The notes under the pieces were generated by a model. It was not told the origin of the DNA and searched no databases. It was given only the letters and a program-made list of their open reading frames with translations. A stretch of 64,000 bases of DNA from Mesorhizobium sp. M4B.F.Ca.ET.058.02.1.1 (GTDB lineage: Bacteria > Pseudomonadota > Alphaproteobacteria > Rhizobiales > Rhizobiaceae): NCBI RefSeq assembly GCF_003952505.1, contig NZ_CP034450.1, positions 3,720,001-3,784,000 of the forward strand, written 5' to 3'. Of this stretch, positions 1-9,091 are shown piece by piece. Numbering within the stretch: the first letter of the stretch is position 1; the number at the start of each line of letters is the position of its first letter. A program made the translations under genes and the position numbers.

Positions 1-1111
1 CGGCAAGGCCGCAGCTTTGCGGCGTGGCGACGATGGCAGGCTTGGCGCCTTCCGCAATCAGTTCGATCGCTTCTACCTTGACGTTGGACGACGGCCATTC
101 CTGCTCCGCCACCCAGCGGCCTGGCCGCTCAGGGTGCCAGCGCGACGGGCGCACGCTGTCCATCACATAGGCGCGATAGGCTGGGTCGGTGTCGACGCCG
201 GTCTCGGCGCCCTTCAGCCAGCGGTCCCACCAGCGCAGTGCCTCCTGCAGGAAACCGATGGCTGGGTTGGGCGCGGCGTAATGCGGGTATTTGTGGATCC
301 AGGGGCCGACGATACCCTTGACCGGCGCCCTTATGTTAGCGACGAGGTGCGAGATGGTGTTGCGGTAGCCGTCATGCCAGCCGCCGATCGACAGCACGGC
401 AGCTTTGACTGCGGAAAAATCCTCGCAGATAGAGCCGCGCTTCCAGTAGGCGTCGCGGTGCTGGTGGCTGAGCCACAGCGGCGCCAGAAACGGTTGGTTC
501 TCCAATCGGGTCTGCCAAAGGGCACGCCACCGGTTGTTGCCGACGAAATGCGGGTCCGGCGGCCGCGACGAATAGGACAGCATCGTCGAGGCCCAGCCGA
601 AATTTTCGATCAGCAGGCAGCCGCCCTTGTAATGGATGTCGTCGGCATAGCGGTCGACGGTCGAGCAAAGGCTGATCACCGCCTTCAGCGCCGGCGGCTG
701 CTTGGCCGCCACCTGCAGGCAGTTGAAGCCGCCCCAGGAAATGCCCATCATGCCGACATTGCCGTTGCACCACGGCTGCGACGCGGCCCAGGCAATGACG
801 TCGCAAGCGTCCTGCAATTCCTGCTCGGAATATTCGTCGTCCATCAGCCCTTCGGAATCGCCGTTGCCGCGCATGTCGACACGGATCGAGGCATAGCCGT
901 GGCCGGCGAAATAAGGATGCGTCAGTTGATCGCGAAAGATCGTGCCGTCGCGCTTGCGGTAGGGCAGGTGCTCGAGAATGGCCGGCACTGGATCGTTGCC
1001 CGCATCCTCAGGCATCCATATCCGCGCCGACAGCCGGCAGCCGTCCGGCATGACGATGCCCATTACCGGAAATTCGACGACTTTGCGGGGGAACTCGGTG
1101 ACGATTTTCAT
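1..1111 (-). CDS. CocE/NonD family hydrolase, 3' end beyond the window
   Basis: An alpha/beta hydrolase of the cocaine-esterase/X-Pro dipeptidyl-peptidase family, which cleaves acyl or ester bonds; the substrate here is unknown. Conceptual translation of the reverse strand stays open for 370 codons to the window edge; the family usually runs to about 550-680 residues, so the C-terminal beta-sandwich is missing. The nucleophile is Ser125 in GISWGG. The acid lies in a GGWHDGY block near residue 250 and the base in GPWIHK near residue 278, so the whole triad is present. ATG at 1111 is chosen because MKIVTEFPRK opens like family members; an in-frame ATG lies at 1123. It is the last visible gene of the leftward purine operon, 71 nt after the deaminase, suggesting an accessory role in that pathway (inference). 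Confidence 0.85.
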   Translation of the reverse strand, partial: MKIVTEFPRKVVEFPVMGIVMPDGCRLSARIWMPEDAGNDPVPAILEHLPYRKRDGTIFRDQLTHPYFAGHGYASIRVDMRGNGDSEGLMDDEYSEQELQDACDVIAWAASQPWCNGNVGMMGISWGGFNCLQVAAKQPPALKAVISLCSTVDRYADDIHYKGGCLLIENFGWASTMLSYSSRPPDPHFVGNNRWRALWQTRLENQPFLAPLWLSHQHRDAYWKRGSICEDFSAVKAAVLSIGGWHDGYRNTISHLVANIRAPVKGIVGPWIHKYPHYAAPNPAIGFLQEALRWWDRWLKGAETGVDTDPAYRAYVMDSVRPSRWHPERPGRWVAEQEWPSSNVKVEAIELIAEGAKPAIVATPQSCGLA

Positions 1112-1182
1112 GGGCGAGCACATGATGGAGCCGGCGCCGCCGCGTCATGGGCCAGCCGGCGAAATCGGCTGGTCAATCCGCG

Positions 1183-1776
1183 TCAGTTCAACGGAATGTC
1201 GTTGTCTGCCTTGCTTTCCTGATAGGCGCCGGACAGCTCGTCGTAGCGTGCGGAAATCTTGCCGATGCGCGCTTCCAGCCGCTGGCGCTCGGCCTCCGGC
1301 AGCGCCCGCGCCAGCCGGCGGATGGAAAAGCTCTTCCAATAGGCGTTCTCGGCATTGTAGCCGCCGGGATCGAGGGTGAAGACCTCCTTCAGTATCTTGA
1401 GGTCGTGCGGAATGGCGAAGCTGTCGCGCGAATCTTCGTGGCTGAAGAGGTAGTAGAAATTGTCGAAGCCGGTCCAGGTGATGGCCGACAGGCAGAGCGA
1501 GCAGGGTTCGTGCGTGGCGAGAAAGATCGCGTCGCTGGTGTCGACGCGCTCGGCCTTCGGCATTTCGTAAAACCGCTTCAGGCAATGCACTTCGCCGTGC
1601 CAAAGCGGGTTTTCGATCTCGTTGTTGGTCTCGGCCAGCACCAGCGAGCGGTCATCCTTCCTCAGGATCGCGGCGCCGAACAGCTTGTTGCCATGCGCAA
1701 CGCCCTCGGCCGTCTTCGGCACGATGTCGTGCTCGATGACGTCAAGCAGGCGGTCGATCAGTGAAATGTCGGTCAT
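1183..1776 (-). CDS. cytidine/deoxycytidylate-type nucleoside deaminase
   Basis: A zinc-dependent deaminase of the CDA/TadA superfamily, 197 residues. The catalytic signature is intact: H60-G-E62 (zinc ligand and proton shuttle) and P91-C92-x2-C95 (two zinc ligands). Relatives in purine operons deaminate guanine or other nucleobases and nucleosides. A role on an amino-purine or a pathway intermediate fits the position, but guaD elsewhere in the window already covers guanine, so the substrate is open. It lies 19 nt after ureidoglycolate lyase and is probably cotranscribed from the allantoinase promoter. Confidence 0.85.
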   Translation of the reverse strand: MTDISLIDRLLDVIEHDIVPKTAEGVAHGNKLFGAAILRKDDRSLVLAETNNEIENPLWHGEVHCLKRFYEMPKAERVDTSDAIFLATHEPCSLCLSAITWTGFDNFYYLFSHEDSRDSFAIPHDLKILKEVFTLDPGGYNAENAYWKSFSIRRLARALPEAERQRLEARIGKISARYDELSGAYQESKADNDIPLN

Positions 1777-1795
1777 GACGGGTAATCTCGGGCGT

Positions 1796-2287
1796 TCAGG
1801 GAAGGTGGATCTCGTAAGAGTGCGAGAAATGGCACTCCTCGAGGTTGGAGCCGTCGCCGCCGCGGTCGACGATCAGGAAGTCCTGCGCCTCGCCGATCGG
1901 CGTCAGCACGCCGTGCCAGAGGTTGCGGCGGTAGTTGATGCCCTGGCCGGGCATGGTGATGAAGGCGTGCGGCTCGCCTGGGCCATCCTTGCCGTCATGA
2001 CAGACGACGACCAGGAATGGCCTTGGAGACAGCGGAATGAACGCCTGGCTGCCGAAGGGATGGCGCTCGACCATGGTCAGCTTGAGCGGCATCTCATAGG
2101 GCGTGCCGCGCACCATGGAGATCAGCACGCGCGCATTGGGCCCAGTCGCCTCCGCGGTGGCGAGATCATGGTAGCGCTCGGCCTTGCCGCCGTTGATCGG
2201 GTAGTGATTGGCGCCGCCCATGTCGATGACGTCGCCGAACGGGGCGAAGTTTTCGCGCGTCAGCGGCCGGGCAACGATGCGGGTCAC
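1796..2287 (-). CDS. allA: ureidoglycolate lyase
   Basis: Splits (S)-ureidoglycolate into glyoxylate and urea, the final step of purine ring breakdown, in the cytoplasm. The 163-residue length matches AllA, and the cupin-like core is recognisable in the NLWHGVLTP and FLIVDRG blocks. The start is GTG at 2287, which overlaps the stop of the upstream aminohydrolase as GTGA, indicating translational coupling. A longer reading from 2413 would run through the upstream gene and is not needed. Its place directly after ureidoglycine aminohydrolase gives consecutive reactions from adjacent genes. Confidence 0.92.
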   Translation of the reverse strand: MTRIVARPLTRENFAPFGDVIDMGGANHYPINGGKAERYHDLATAEATGPNARVLISMVRGTPYEMPLKLTMVERHPFGSQAFIPLSPRPFLVVVCHDGKDGPGEPHAFITMPGQGINYRRNLWHGVLTPIGEAQDFLIVDRGGDGSNLEECHFSHSYEIHLP

Positions 2288-3147
2288 CGCGCCCGCCCCG
2301 CTATGCCGGCGCCGCCGAGCTTGGCGTGCCGATTGACGTCCTTGTAGAGCAAATAGCGGAAATTGCCCGGGCCGCCGGCATAGCAGGCCTGCGGGCAAAA
2401 CGCGCGCAGCCACATGAAGTCGCCGGCCTCGACCTCCACCCAGTCCTGGTTGAGGCGGTAGACCGCTTTGCCTTCGAGCACATAGAGCCCATGCTCCATC
2501 ACATGCGTCTCGGCGAAGGGGATGACCGCGCCCGGCTCCAGGGTGACGATGGTGACATGCATGTCATGGCGCAGGTCGGCGGGGTCGACGAAGCGCGTCG
2601 TCGCCCAGCGGCCTTCCGTGCCGGGCATCGGGCTCGGCGCGATGTCCTGCTCGTTGGCGAAGAAGGCCGGCGGCGTGTCGAGGCCATCCACCGCCTCATA
2701 GGCCTTGCGCACCCAGTGGAAGCGGACGGCGGCAGCGCTTTCGTTGCGCACCGTCCAGCCACTGGCCGGCGGCAGGAAGGCAAAGCCGCCTGGGCGAAGC
2801 GCATGCTTCTCGCCGGCAAGCGAAACACTGAGCTCGCCCTCGACGACGAACAGCACGCCCTCGGCGCCGGCATCCGGCTCCGGCCGCTCGCTGCCGCCAC
2901 CGGGCTCGACCTCGACGATGTATTGCGAGAAGGTCTCGGCGAAGCCCGACAGCGGCCGCGCGATGATCCAGACCCTGGTCTTGTCCCAGAACGGCAGCGC
3001 GCTGGTGACGATGTCCTGCATCACGCCCTTGGGGATGACGGCGTAGGCCTCGGTGAAGACGGCGCGACCGGTGAGCAGTTCGCTCTGGCCGGGATGGCCG
3101 CCATGCGGTGCGTAGTAGGTGCGCTCGGGCGTCTTGATCATGTCCAT
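2284..3147 (-). CDS. allE: (S)-ureidoglycine aminohydrolase
   Basis: A bicupin enzyme that hydrolyses (S)-ureidoglycine to (S)-ureidoglycolate and ammonia. Two cupin domains lie at about 60-150 and 195-270. The second holds the Mn-binding set expected of the family: E213, H215, H219 and Q253. The length of 287 residues is somewhat longer than E. coli AllE (about 260). Automatic annotation often calls these proteins 'bifunctional allantoicase/ureidoglycine aminohydrolase', but no allantoicase domain is visible. It is translationally coupled to allA and lies 68 nt after the allantoinase fusion, with a repeat element in that gap. Confidence 0.92.
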   Translation of the reverse strand: MDMIKTPERTYYAPHGGHPGQSELLTGRAVFTEAYAVIPKGVMQDIVTSALPFWDKTRVWIIARPLSGFAETFSQYIVEVEPGGGSERPEPDAGAEGVLFVVEGELSVSLAGEKHALRPGGFAFLPPASGWTVRNESAAAVRFHWVRKAYEAVDGLDTPPAFFANEQDIAPSPMPGTEGRWATTRFVDPADLRHDMHVTIVTLEPGAVIPFAETHVMEHGLYVLEGKAVYRLNQDWVEVEAGDFMWLRAFCPQACYAGGPGNFRYLLYKDVNRHAKLGGAGIAGRAR

Positions 3148-3160
3148 AGTCCTGATCCTC

Positions 3161-3224
3161 AGAGCAAATCCAGTGTGTGACGGTCTTTCGTCCGGAGTTG
3201 CGTAAAACCAAACACTTAGAGCGG
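3161..3224. repeat. rhizobial-type intergenic repeat overlapping a gene end
   Basis: From 3161 (AGAGCAAATCCAG) through CGTCCGGAGTTGCG to TTAGAGCGG, this stretch resembles a repeat I know from many Rhizobiales intergenic regions. It fills the gap between the allantoinase fusion and the aminohydrolase gene and supplies the stop codon and last codons (LPL-stop) of the fusion gene. Assignment to the family rests on memory, not a search. Confidence 0.5.
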
Positions 3225-4640
3225 CAGCATGTCTTTCAGCCGAAGCAGCGCGATGCGCTCGACCTGTTTGCAGGCGGTTTCGAACTCGGTGGCGCGGCTG
3301 TTGCCGATGCGCCGCTCGAACTCCGCCAGGATATGGTCCTTGCTCTTGCCCTTGACCGCGATGATGAAGGGGAAGCCGAAAGTGGTGACGTAGGCGGCGT
3401 TGAGCTTGGAGAACAGCTCGCGTTCCTTGTCGGTCAGCGCGTCGAGCCCGGCGGAGGCCTGCTCCCTGGCCGATTCCGCCGTCAGCCGCCTGGCCTTCGC
3501 CAGCTTGCCGGCAAGGTCGGGATGGGCGTTGAGCACGGACAGCCGCTCAGCCTCGGTTGCGGCGCGGAAGACGCGGCAGAGCGCATTGTGCACGCCGCTG
3601 GCGCTGTCATGCGCCGGGCCGAGTTCCAGCTCATAGGCGCGCTCGGCGACCCATGGCGAATGCTCGAACACGCTGCCGAAGGCATGGACGAAGGCCTCGA
3701 ACTCCATCCTCGACGGACGCAGCGCCGGCGCCTGGTAAGGATGCGTCTCGCGCCAGTGGCTGGCGATGTCGATGCGCCGCGCCAGCCAGACCCGGTCGTG
3801 CGATTTCACATAATCAACGAAGCGCTTGAGCGCCGCGACGCGACCCGGCCGGCCGACCAGCCGGCAATGCAGTCCGATGTTCATCATACGCGGCCGGCCG
3901 GCCTTGCCCTCGGCATAGAGCGTGTCGAAACTGTCCTTCAGATAAGCGAAGAACTGGTCGCCGGAGTTGAAGCCTTGAGGCGTGGCGAAGCGCATGTCAT
4001 TGGCGTCGAGCGTGTAGGGGATGACGAGCTGCGGTTTGTCCACCCCGCCGCGATCGAACCAGTAGGGCAACTCGTCGTCATAGGTATCGGAGACGTAGTC
4101 GAAGCCGCCCTCCTCGGCGACCAGCCGCACCGTATTGATCGAGGTGCGGCCGGTGTACCAGCCGGTCGGCCGAGCGCCGGTCACCTCGTAATGCAGCCGG
4201 ATCGCCTCTTCGAGGTCTCGCTTCTCGTCCTCGGGCGAATGATCGCGGTAGTCGATCCATTTCAGCCCGTGCGAGGCGATCTCCCAGCCGGCCTGCTGCA
4301 TGGCCGCCACCTGGTCGGGCGAGCGCGCCAGCGCCGTGGCGACGCCGTAGCAGGTCACCGGCACTAGAGCTTCAGTGAACAGGCGGTGGAGCCTCCAGAA
4401 GCCGGCGCGGGCGCCATATTCGTAGATCGATTCCATATTCCAGTGGCGCTGGCCGAGCCAGGGGGCAGCGCCGACGATCTCCGACAGGAAGGCTTCCGAA
4501 GCCTTGTCGCCGTGCAGCACGCAGTTCTCGCCGCCTTCCTCGTAATTGACGACGAACTGCACCGCGACATGCGCGCCGCCAGGCCATTTCGGGTCCGGCG
4601 GATTGGCCCCGTAACCGCGCATGTCCCGTTCGTAACGCAT
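3216..4640 (-). CDS. puuE: fused allantoinase (PuuE type) and OHCU decarboxylase (UraD)
   Basis: A 474-residue fusion. Residues about 1-305 form a polysaccharide-deacetylase-fold allantoinase of the PuuE type (allantoin to allantoate). Residues about 310-474 are OHCU decarboxylase, which makes (S)-allantoin, with the characteristic HPDL at 373-376 and FGFPFI at 421-426. One polypeptide thus holds two consecutive steps. ATG at 4640 is preceded by AGGAG at good spacing; the frame is open to 4772, but that extension has no family similarity. It is the first gene of the leftward operon and divergent from uraH. Such fusions occur in other proteobacteria. Confidence 0.92.
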   Translation of the reverse strand: MRYERDMRGYGANPPDPKWPGGAHVAVQFVVNYEEGGENCVLHGDKASEAFLSEIVGAAPWLGQRHWNMESIYEYGARAGFWRLHRLFTEALVPVTCYGVATALARSPDQVAAMQQAGWEIASHGLKWIDYRDHSPEDEKRDLEEAIRLHYEVTGARPTGWYTGRTSINTVRLVAEEGGFDYVSDTYDDELPYWFDRGGVDKPQLVIPYTLDANDMRFATPQGFNSGDQFFAYLKDSFDTLYAEGKAGRPRMMNIGLHCRLVGRPGRVAALKRFVDYVKSHDRVWLARRIDIASHWRETHPYQAPALRPSRMEFEAFVHAFGSVFEHSPWVAERAYELELGPAHDSASGVHNALCRVFRAATEAERLSVLNAHPDLAGKLAKARRLTAESAREQASAGLDALTDKERELFSKLNAAYVTTFGFPFIIAVKGKSKDHILAEFERRIGNSRATEFETACKQVERIALLRLKDMLPL

Positions 4641-4761
4641 CGTCACTCCTGCCCGACTGTTGAGATGAAGATATCGAAAGGAGTGCTCGTGCATTCCCCC
4701 GAAAATTTTTGAAAGTGCTTTTTGTCGTGCTCCGCTCGACCGGGACTTATGCATCGCCTTT

Positions 4762-4776
4762 AATTGGCGCACAATT
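4762..4776. promoter_or_regulatory. 15-bp palindrome between divergent purine operons
   Basis: AATTG-GCGCA-CAATT is a perfect inverted repeat (arms 5, spacer 5). It lies 122 bp upstream of the allantoinase start and 59 bp upstream of uraH, in the only shared intergenic region of the two operons. A dimeric regulator could bind here and control both directions. The regulator is not identified; the arms are AT-rich in a GC-rich background. Confidence 0.35.
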
Positions 4777-4834
4777 GACCAGAAGACGTTCGACTGTACC
4801 GGCCAATCGGTCGTACTGGAAATGGGAGACGGCA

Positions 4835-5209
4835 GTGGCAGAAACGTCGAAAGCCGATGGCGGGCGCCTGACGACCCATGTGCTGGATACTGCCACCGGC
4901 AGGCCGGCCAAGGGCCTGTCGATCGAGCTTTTCCGTATCGAGCGCCAGGCGCGCACGCATCTGAAGACGGTGGTCACCAATGATGACGGCCGCTGCGATG
5001 CGCCGCTGCTTGTCGGCGCGGACTTCCGCACCGGCGAATACGAGCTGGTGTTCGCCGCCGGCGACTATCTGCGCGGGCAAGGGACGAGCCTGCCCGAGCC
5101 GGCCTTCCTCGACATCGTGCCGATCCGCTTCGGCATGGCGGAAGAACGCCACTACCATGTGCCGCTGCTGATCTCGCCCTATGGCTATTCGACCTATCGG
5201 GGGAGCTGA
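4835..5209 (+). CDS. uraH: 5-hydroxyisourate hydrolase
   Basis: A transthyretin-like enzyme that hydrolyses 5-hydroxyisourate, the product of urate oxidase, to OHCU. It has 124 residues including the family ends: TTHVLD near the N terminus, with its catalytic His at residue 15, and the C-terminal YRGS tetrapeptide at 121-124. GTG at 4835 is preferred because GGGAGA precedes it by 5 nt and the sequence then begins like homologues; an upstream reading from 4709 adds 42 unrelated residues. The stop is followed by xdhA after 3 nt. Confidence 0.93.
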   Translation: MAETSKADGGRLTTHVLDTATGRPAKGLSIELFRIERQARTHLKTVVTNDDGRCDAPLLVGADFRTGEYELVFAAGDYLRGQGTSLPEPAFLDIVPIRFGMAEERHYHVPLLISPYGYSTYRGS

Positions 5210-5212
5210 GAC

Positions 5213-6694
5213 ATGGCCAAGGTCAAGACCCGAAACGAAATCCGCTTCATTCTCAATGGCGAGGATGTCGCGCTGGTCGATGTCGCGCCCGATGCGACAC
5301 TGCTCGACTGGCTGCGGCTCAATCGGACGCTGCGCGGCACCAAGGAAGGCTGCGCCGAGGGCGACTGTGGCGCCTGCACGGTGCTGGTCGGAAGGCTTTC
5401 GGCCGGCAAGCTGATCTATGAAGGCGTCAACGCCTGCATCCGCTTCCTCGGCTCGCTCGACGGCACGCACGTCGTGACCGTGGAGCATTTGCGCGGCGAC
5501 GGCGAAAAATTGCATCCGGTGCAGCAGGCGATGGTCGACTTCCACGGCTCGCAATGCGGCTTCTGCACGCCAGGCTTCGTCATGTCGCTCTACGCGCTGT
5601 GGATGCGCTCGCCCGACCCGTCGGACGCGGCGATCGAGAAGGCGCTGCAGGGCAATCTCTGCCGCTGCACCGGCTATGAGGCGATCATGCGCGCGGCGCG
5701 TGCCATCTCCAGCTACGGCAAGGCGGCGAAGGACCCGCTGGCGGCGGAGCGCAAGGCGATCACGGCAAGGCTCGCGGCGATGAAGGACGGCGCGCGCGTC
5801 GAGATCGGCTCGGGCAAGGCGCGGCTGATCGTGCCGGCCAATGCGGACGATCTGGCCAAGCTGCTCGACAAGGAGCCGAGTGCGACACTGGTCGCCGGCT
5901 CCACCGATGTCGGCCTCTGGGTGACCAAGCATATGCGCGAGATCGCGCCGGCGGTCTTCATCGGCAATCTCGACGGGCTGTGCGCGATATCCGAGGACAA
6001 GGGCGTGATCTCGATCGGCGCCGGCGTTACCTACTCGGACGCCTTCGCGATGCTGTCGAAGCGGATACCGGCGCTCGGTCCGCTGTTCGACCGTATCGGC
6101 GGCGAGCAGGTGCGCAACATGGGCACGATCGGCGGCAACATCGCCAATGGCTCGCCGATCGGCGACACGCCGCCGCCGCTGATCGCGCTCGGCGCGCGGC
6201 TGACGCTGCGGCGCGGCAACAAGCGGCGCACCATCCCGCTCGAGACCTTCTTCATCGCCTACGGCAAGCAGGACCGGCGGCCGGGCGAATTCGTCGAGGC
6301 CGTGCATGTGCCGGTGCCGGCCAAGGCGACAAAGTTTGCCGTCTACAAGATCACCAAGCGCCGCGACGAGGACATCACCGCCGCCCTCGGCGCGTTCCAT
6401 CTCGCCCTGACCAAGGACGGCACCGTCACCGACATCCGCATCGCCTATGGCGGCATGGCGGCGACGCCGAAGCGGGCTTTTGCCGTCGAGAAGGCGCTGC
6501 TCGGCAAGGCCTGGACGGAGGAAACCGTGGAGACCGCGATGGCCGAATACGCCAGCGATTTCACGCCGCTGACCGACATGCGGGCAAGCGCCGAATATCG
6601 GGCGCTGGCGGCGAAGAACCTTCTGCTGCGCTTCTTTGTCGAGACCACCGGCACCAGGGCGCCGCTCCAGGTCTCACGCTACGAGGCCGCCTGA
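5213..6694 (+). CDS. xdhA: xanthine dehydrogenase small subunit (2Fe-2S and FAD)
   Basis: The electron-transfer subunit of a heterodimeric xanthine dehydrogenase, 493 residues. The plant-type 2Fe-2S cysteines are C47, C52, C55 and C75. The second cluster lies in QCGFC and LCRC between about 110 and 150. The FAD domain follows at about 190-360, with a GGNIANGSPIGD block, and then the CO-dehydrogenase flavoprotein C-terminal domain. It oxidises hypoxanthine and xanthine to urate together with XdhB. The stop overlaps the xdhB start as ATGA. Confidence 0.93.
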   Translation: MAKVKTRNEIRFILNGEDVALVDVAPDATLLDWLRLNRTLRGTKEGCAEGDCGACTVLVGRLSAGKLIYEGVNACIRFLGSLDGTHVVTVEHLRGDGEKLHPVQQAMVDFHGSQCGFCTPGFVMSLYALWMRSPDPSDAAIEKALQGNLCRCTGYEAIMRAARAISSYGKAAKDPLAAERKAITARLAAMKDGARVEIGSGKARLIVPANADDLAKLLDKEPSATLVAGSTDVGLWVTKHMREIAPAVFIGNLDGLCAISEDKGVISIGAGVTYSDAFAMLSKRIPALGPLFDRIGGEQVRNMGTIGGNIANGSPIGDTPPPLIALGARLTLRRGNKRRTIPLETFFIAYGKQDRRPGEFVEAVHVPVPAKATKFAVYKITKRRDEDITAALGAFHLALTKDGTVTDIRIAYGGMAATPKRAFAVEKALLGKAWTEETVETAMAEYASDFTPLTDMRASAEYRALAAKNLLLRFFVETTGTRAPLQVSRYEAA

Positions 6695-9029
6695 TGACCA
6701 AGCACGTCCCCAACCTGAAGGCGCAGAAGATCAAGGGCGGCGTCGCCAGCGATCAGCGCCACGATTCGGCGCACAAGCATGTCAGCGGCACGGCGGTCTA
6801 TATCGACGACATGCCGGAGCCGGCCGGCACCCTGCATGGCTGCCTCGGCCTTTCGGCGGCAACGCATGCCACCATCACCAGGATGGACCTTTCGGCGGTG
6901 CGCGCGGCGCCCGGCGTCGTCGACGTGCTGACGGCAAAGGATGTGCCCGGCGAGAACGACATCTCGCCGACCGGCCGCCATGACGAACCGGTGCTGGCGG
7001 ACGGCAAGGTCGAGTTCTACGGCCAGCCGATCTTCTGCGTCATCGCCGAGACGCGCGAACAGGCGCGCCGCGCCACCCGGCTGGCCAAGGTCGAATACAA
7101 GCAATTGCCCTTCGTCACCGACATCGGCGAGCTAAACCCAAGGAAGGACAAGCTCGTCACGCCACCGCTGACGCTAAGGCGCGGCGACGCGGCGGCGGCG
7201 ATCAAGGCGGCGCCGCGCAAGCTCAACGGAAAGATGCGCGTCGGCGGCCAGGAGCATCGGAAGGCCACATCGCCATGGCCATCCCCGGCGAAGACGAGGA
7301 CGTCAGCATCTATTCCTCGACCCAGCATCCGAGCGAAGTCCAGCATATGGTGAGCCACGCGCTGGGGGTGCCGAGCAACGCCATCACGGTGGAAATCCGC
7401 CGCATGGGCGGCGGCTTCGGCGGCAAGGAAACACAGGGCAACCAGTTTGCCGCGCTCGCCGCAATCGCAGCGAAACGGCACCACCGGGCGGTGAAAATCA
7501 GGCCCGACCGCGACGACGACATGATCGCCACCGGCAAGCGCCACGACTTCCTCATCGACTACGAGGTCGGCTTCGACGATGATGGCAACATACTCGGCGT
7601 CGACTTCATGTTCGCGGCGCGCTGCGGCTTCTCCTCGGACCTGTCGGGCCCGGTGACCGACCGCGCGCTGTTCCACTGCGACAACACCTATTTCTGGCCG
7701 GCGGTGCATGCGCAGTCGGCGCCGCTTTACACCAACACGGTGTCGAACACCGCTTTCCGCGGTTTCGGCGGGCCGCAAGGCATGGTCGGCGCTGAGCGCG
7801 TCATCGACGAGGTCGCCTTTGCCCTCGGCAAGGATCCGCTCGAGATCCGCAAGAAGAATTTCTACGGCACCAGTGACCGCAACATCACGCCTTACCACCA
7901 GACGGTCGAGGACAACATCATCCACCGCATCATCGCCGAGCTGGAGGCGAGCTCGAACTATGAGCGGCGCCGGCGCGAGATCAGCGCCTTCAACGCCAAC
8001 AGCCGCTTCATCAAACGCGGCCTAGCGCTGACGCCGGTCAAGTTCGGCATCTCGTTTACCGCCACACACTACAATCAGGCGGGCGCGCTGGTGCATGTCT
8101 ACACCGACGGCTCGGTGCATCTGAACCATGGCGGCACCGAGATGGGGCAAGGGCTCTACCTCAAGGTGGCGCAAGTGGTGGCGGAAGAGTTCCAGATCGA
8201 CCTCGACCAGGTGAAGATCACCGCCACCACCACGGGCAAGGTGCCGAACACGTCGGCGACCGCGGCGTCGTCCGGCTCCGACCTCAACGGCATGGCGGCG
8301 CAGAACGGCGCCCGCCAGATCAAGGACCGGCTGACCAACTTCGCCGCCGAAAAATACCAGGTGCCGCGCGACCAGGTGCTGTTCCTGCCCAACCGCGTGC
8401 GCATCGGCAATCAGGAGATCGCCTTCGCCGACCTCGTCAAGCAGGCCTATATGGCGCGCATCCAGCTCTCGGCTGCGGGCTTCTACAAGACGCCGAAGAT
8501 TCACTGGAACCGCGACAAGGGTGAAGGCCGGCCATTCTATTACTTCGCCTATGGCGCCTCGTGCTCGGAGGTGTCGGTCGACACGCTGACCGGCGAATAT
8601 GTGGTCGAGCGCACCGACATCCTGCACGAGACCGGCCGCTCGCTGAACCGCGCCATCGACCTCGGCCAGATCGAGGGCGGCTTCATCCAGGGCATCGGCT
8701 GGCTGACCACCGAGGAACTTTGGTGGGACGAAAAAGGGCGGCTGCGCACCCATGCGCCGTCGACCTACAAGATCCCGCTGGCGTCGGACCGGCCGAAGAT
8801 CTTCAACGTCACGCTGGCCGACTGGCCGGAGGCGTACGAGCCGACCGTGCATCGCTCCAAGGCGGTCGGCGAACCGCCCTTCCCGCTCGGCATGTCGGTG
8901 CTGCACGCGCTGTCGGACGCGGTGGCGAGCGTCGCCGACCACAGGATCTGCCCGCGCCTCGACGCGCCGGCGACGCCAGAGCGGGTGCTGATGGCGATCG
9001 AACGGCTGAAAGCCGCAAGACCGGCTTGA
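6694..9029 (+). pseudogene. xdhB: xanthine dehydrogenase molybdenum subunit, interrupted by a frameshift
   Basis: The molybdopterin-binding catalytic subunit. The frame opened by ATG at 6694 reads well to GGQEH at 7255-7257, then runs out of frame to a stop at 7353. The correct continuation (EGHIAMAIPG and onward) begins at 7260 in another frame and is open to 9029. Homologues have a Phe-Tyr-Leu stretch between QEH and EG; here 2 nt stand in place of 9, a net loss of 7 nt. Restored, the protein would be about 780 residues, normal for XdhB, and the rest (GGGFGGKE, FRGFGGPQ and others) is intact. As read, no functional XdhB is made; a sequencing or assembly error is an equally good explanation. 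Confidence 0.9.
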
Positions 9030-9091
9030 ACTGGGCCAAAGGTGCAATTCGGGGCGAAAAACTCTATATTTCCGTATCGGGAATGCAGACG

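Noticed and set aside
4760..6400. A 546-codon open frame on the - strand opposite uraH and xdhA
   Set aside because: Covers two well-identified genes and the divergent promoter; no domain or ribosome site supports it.
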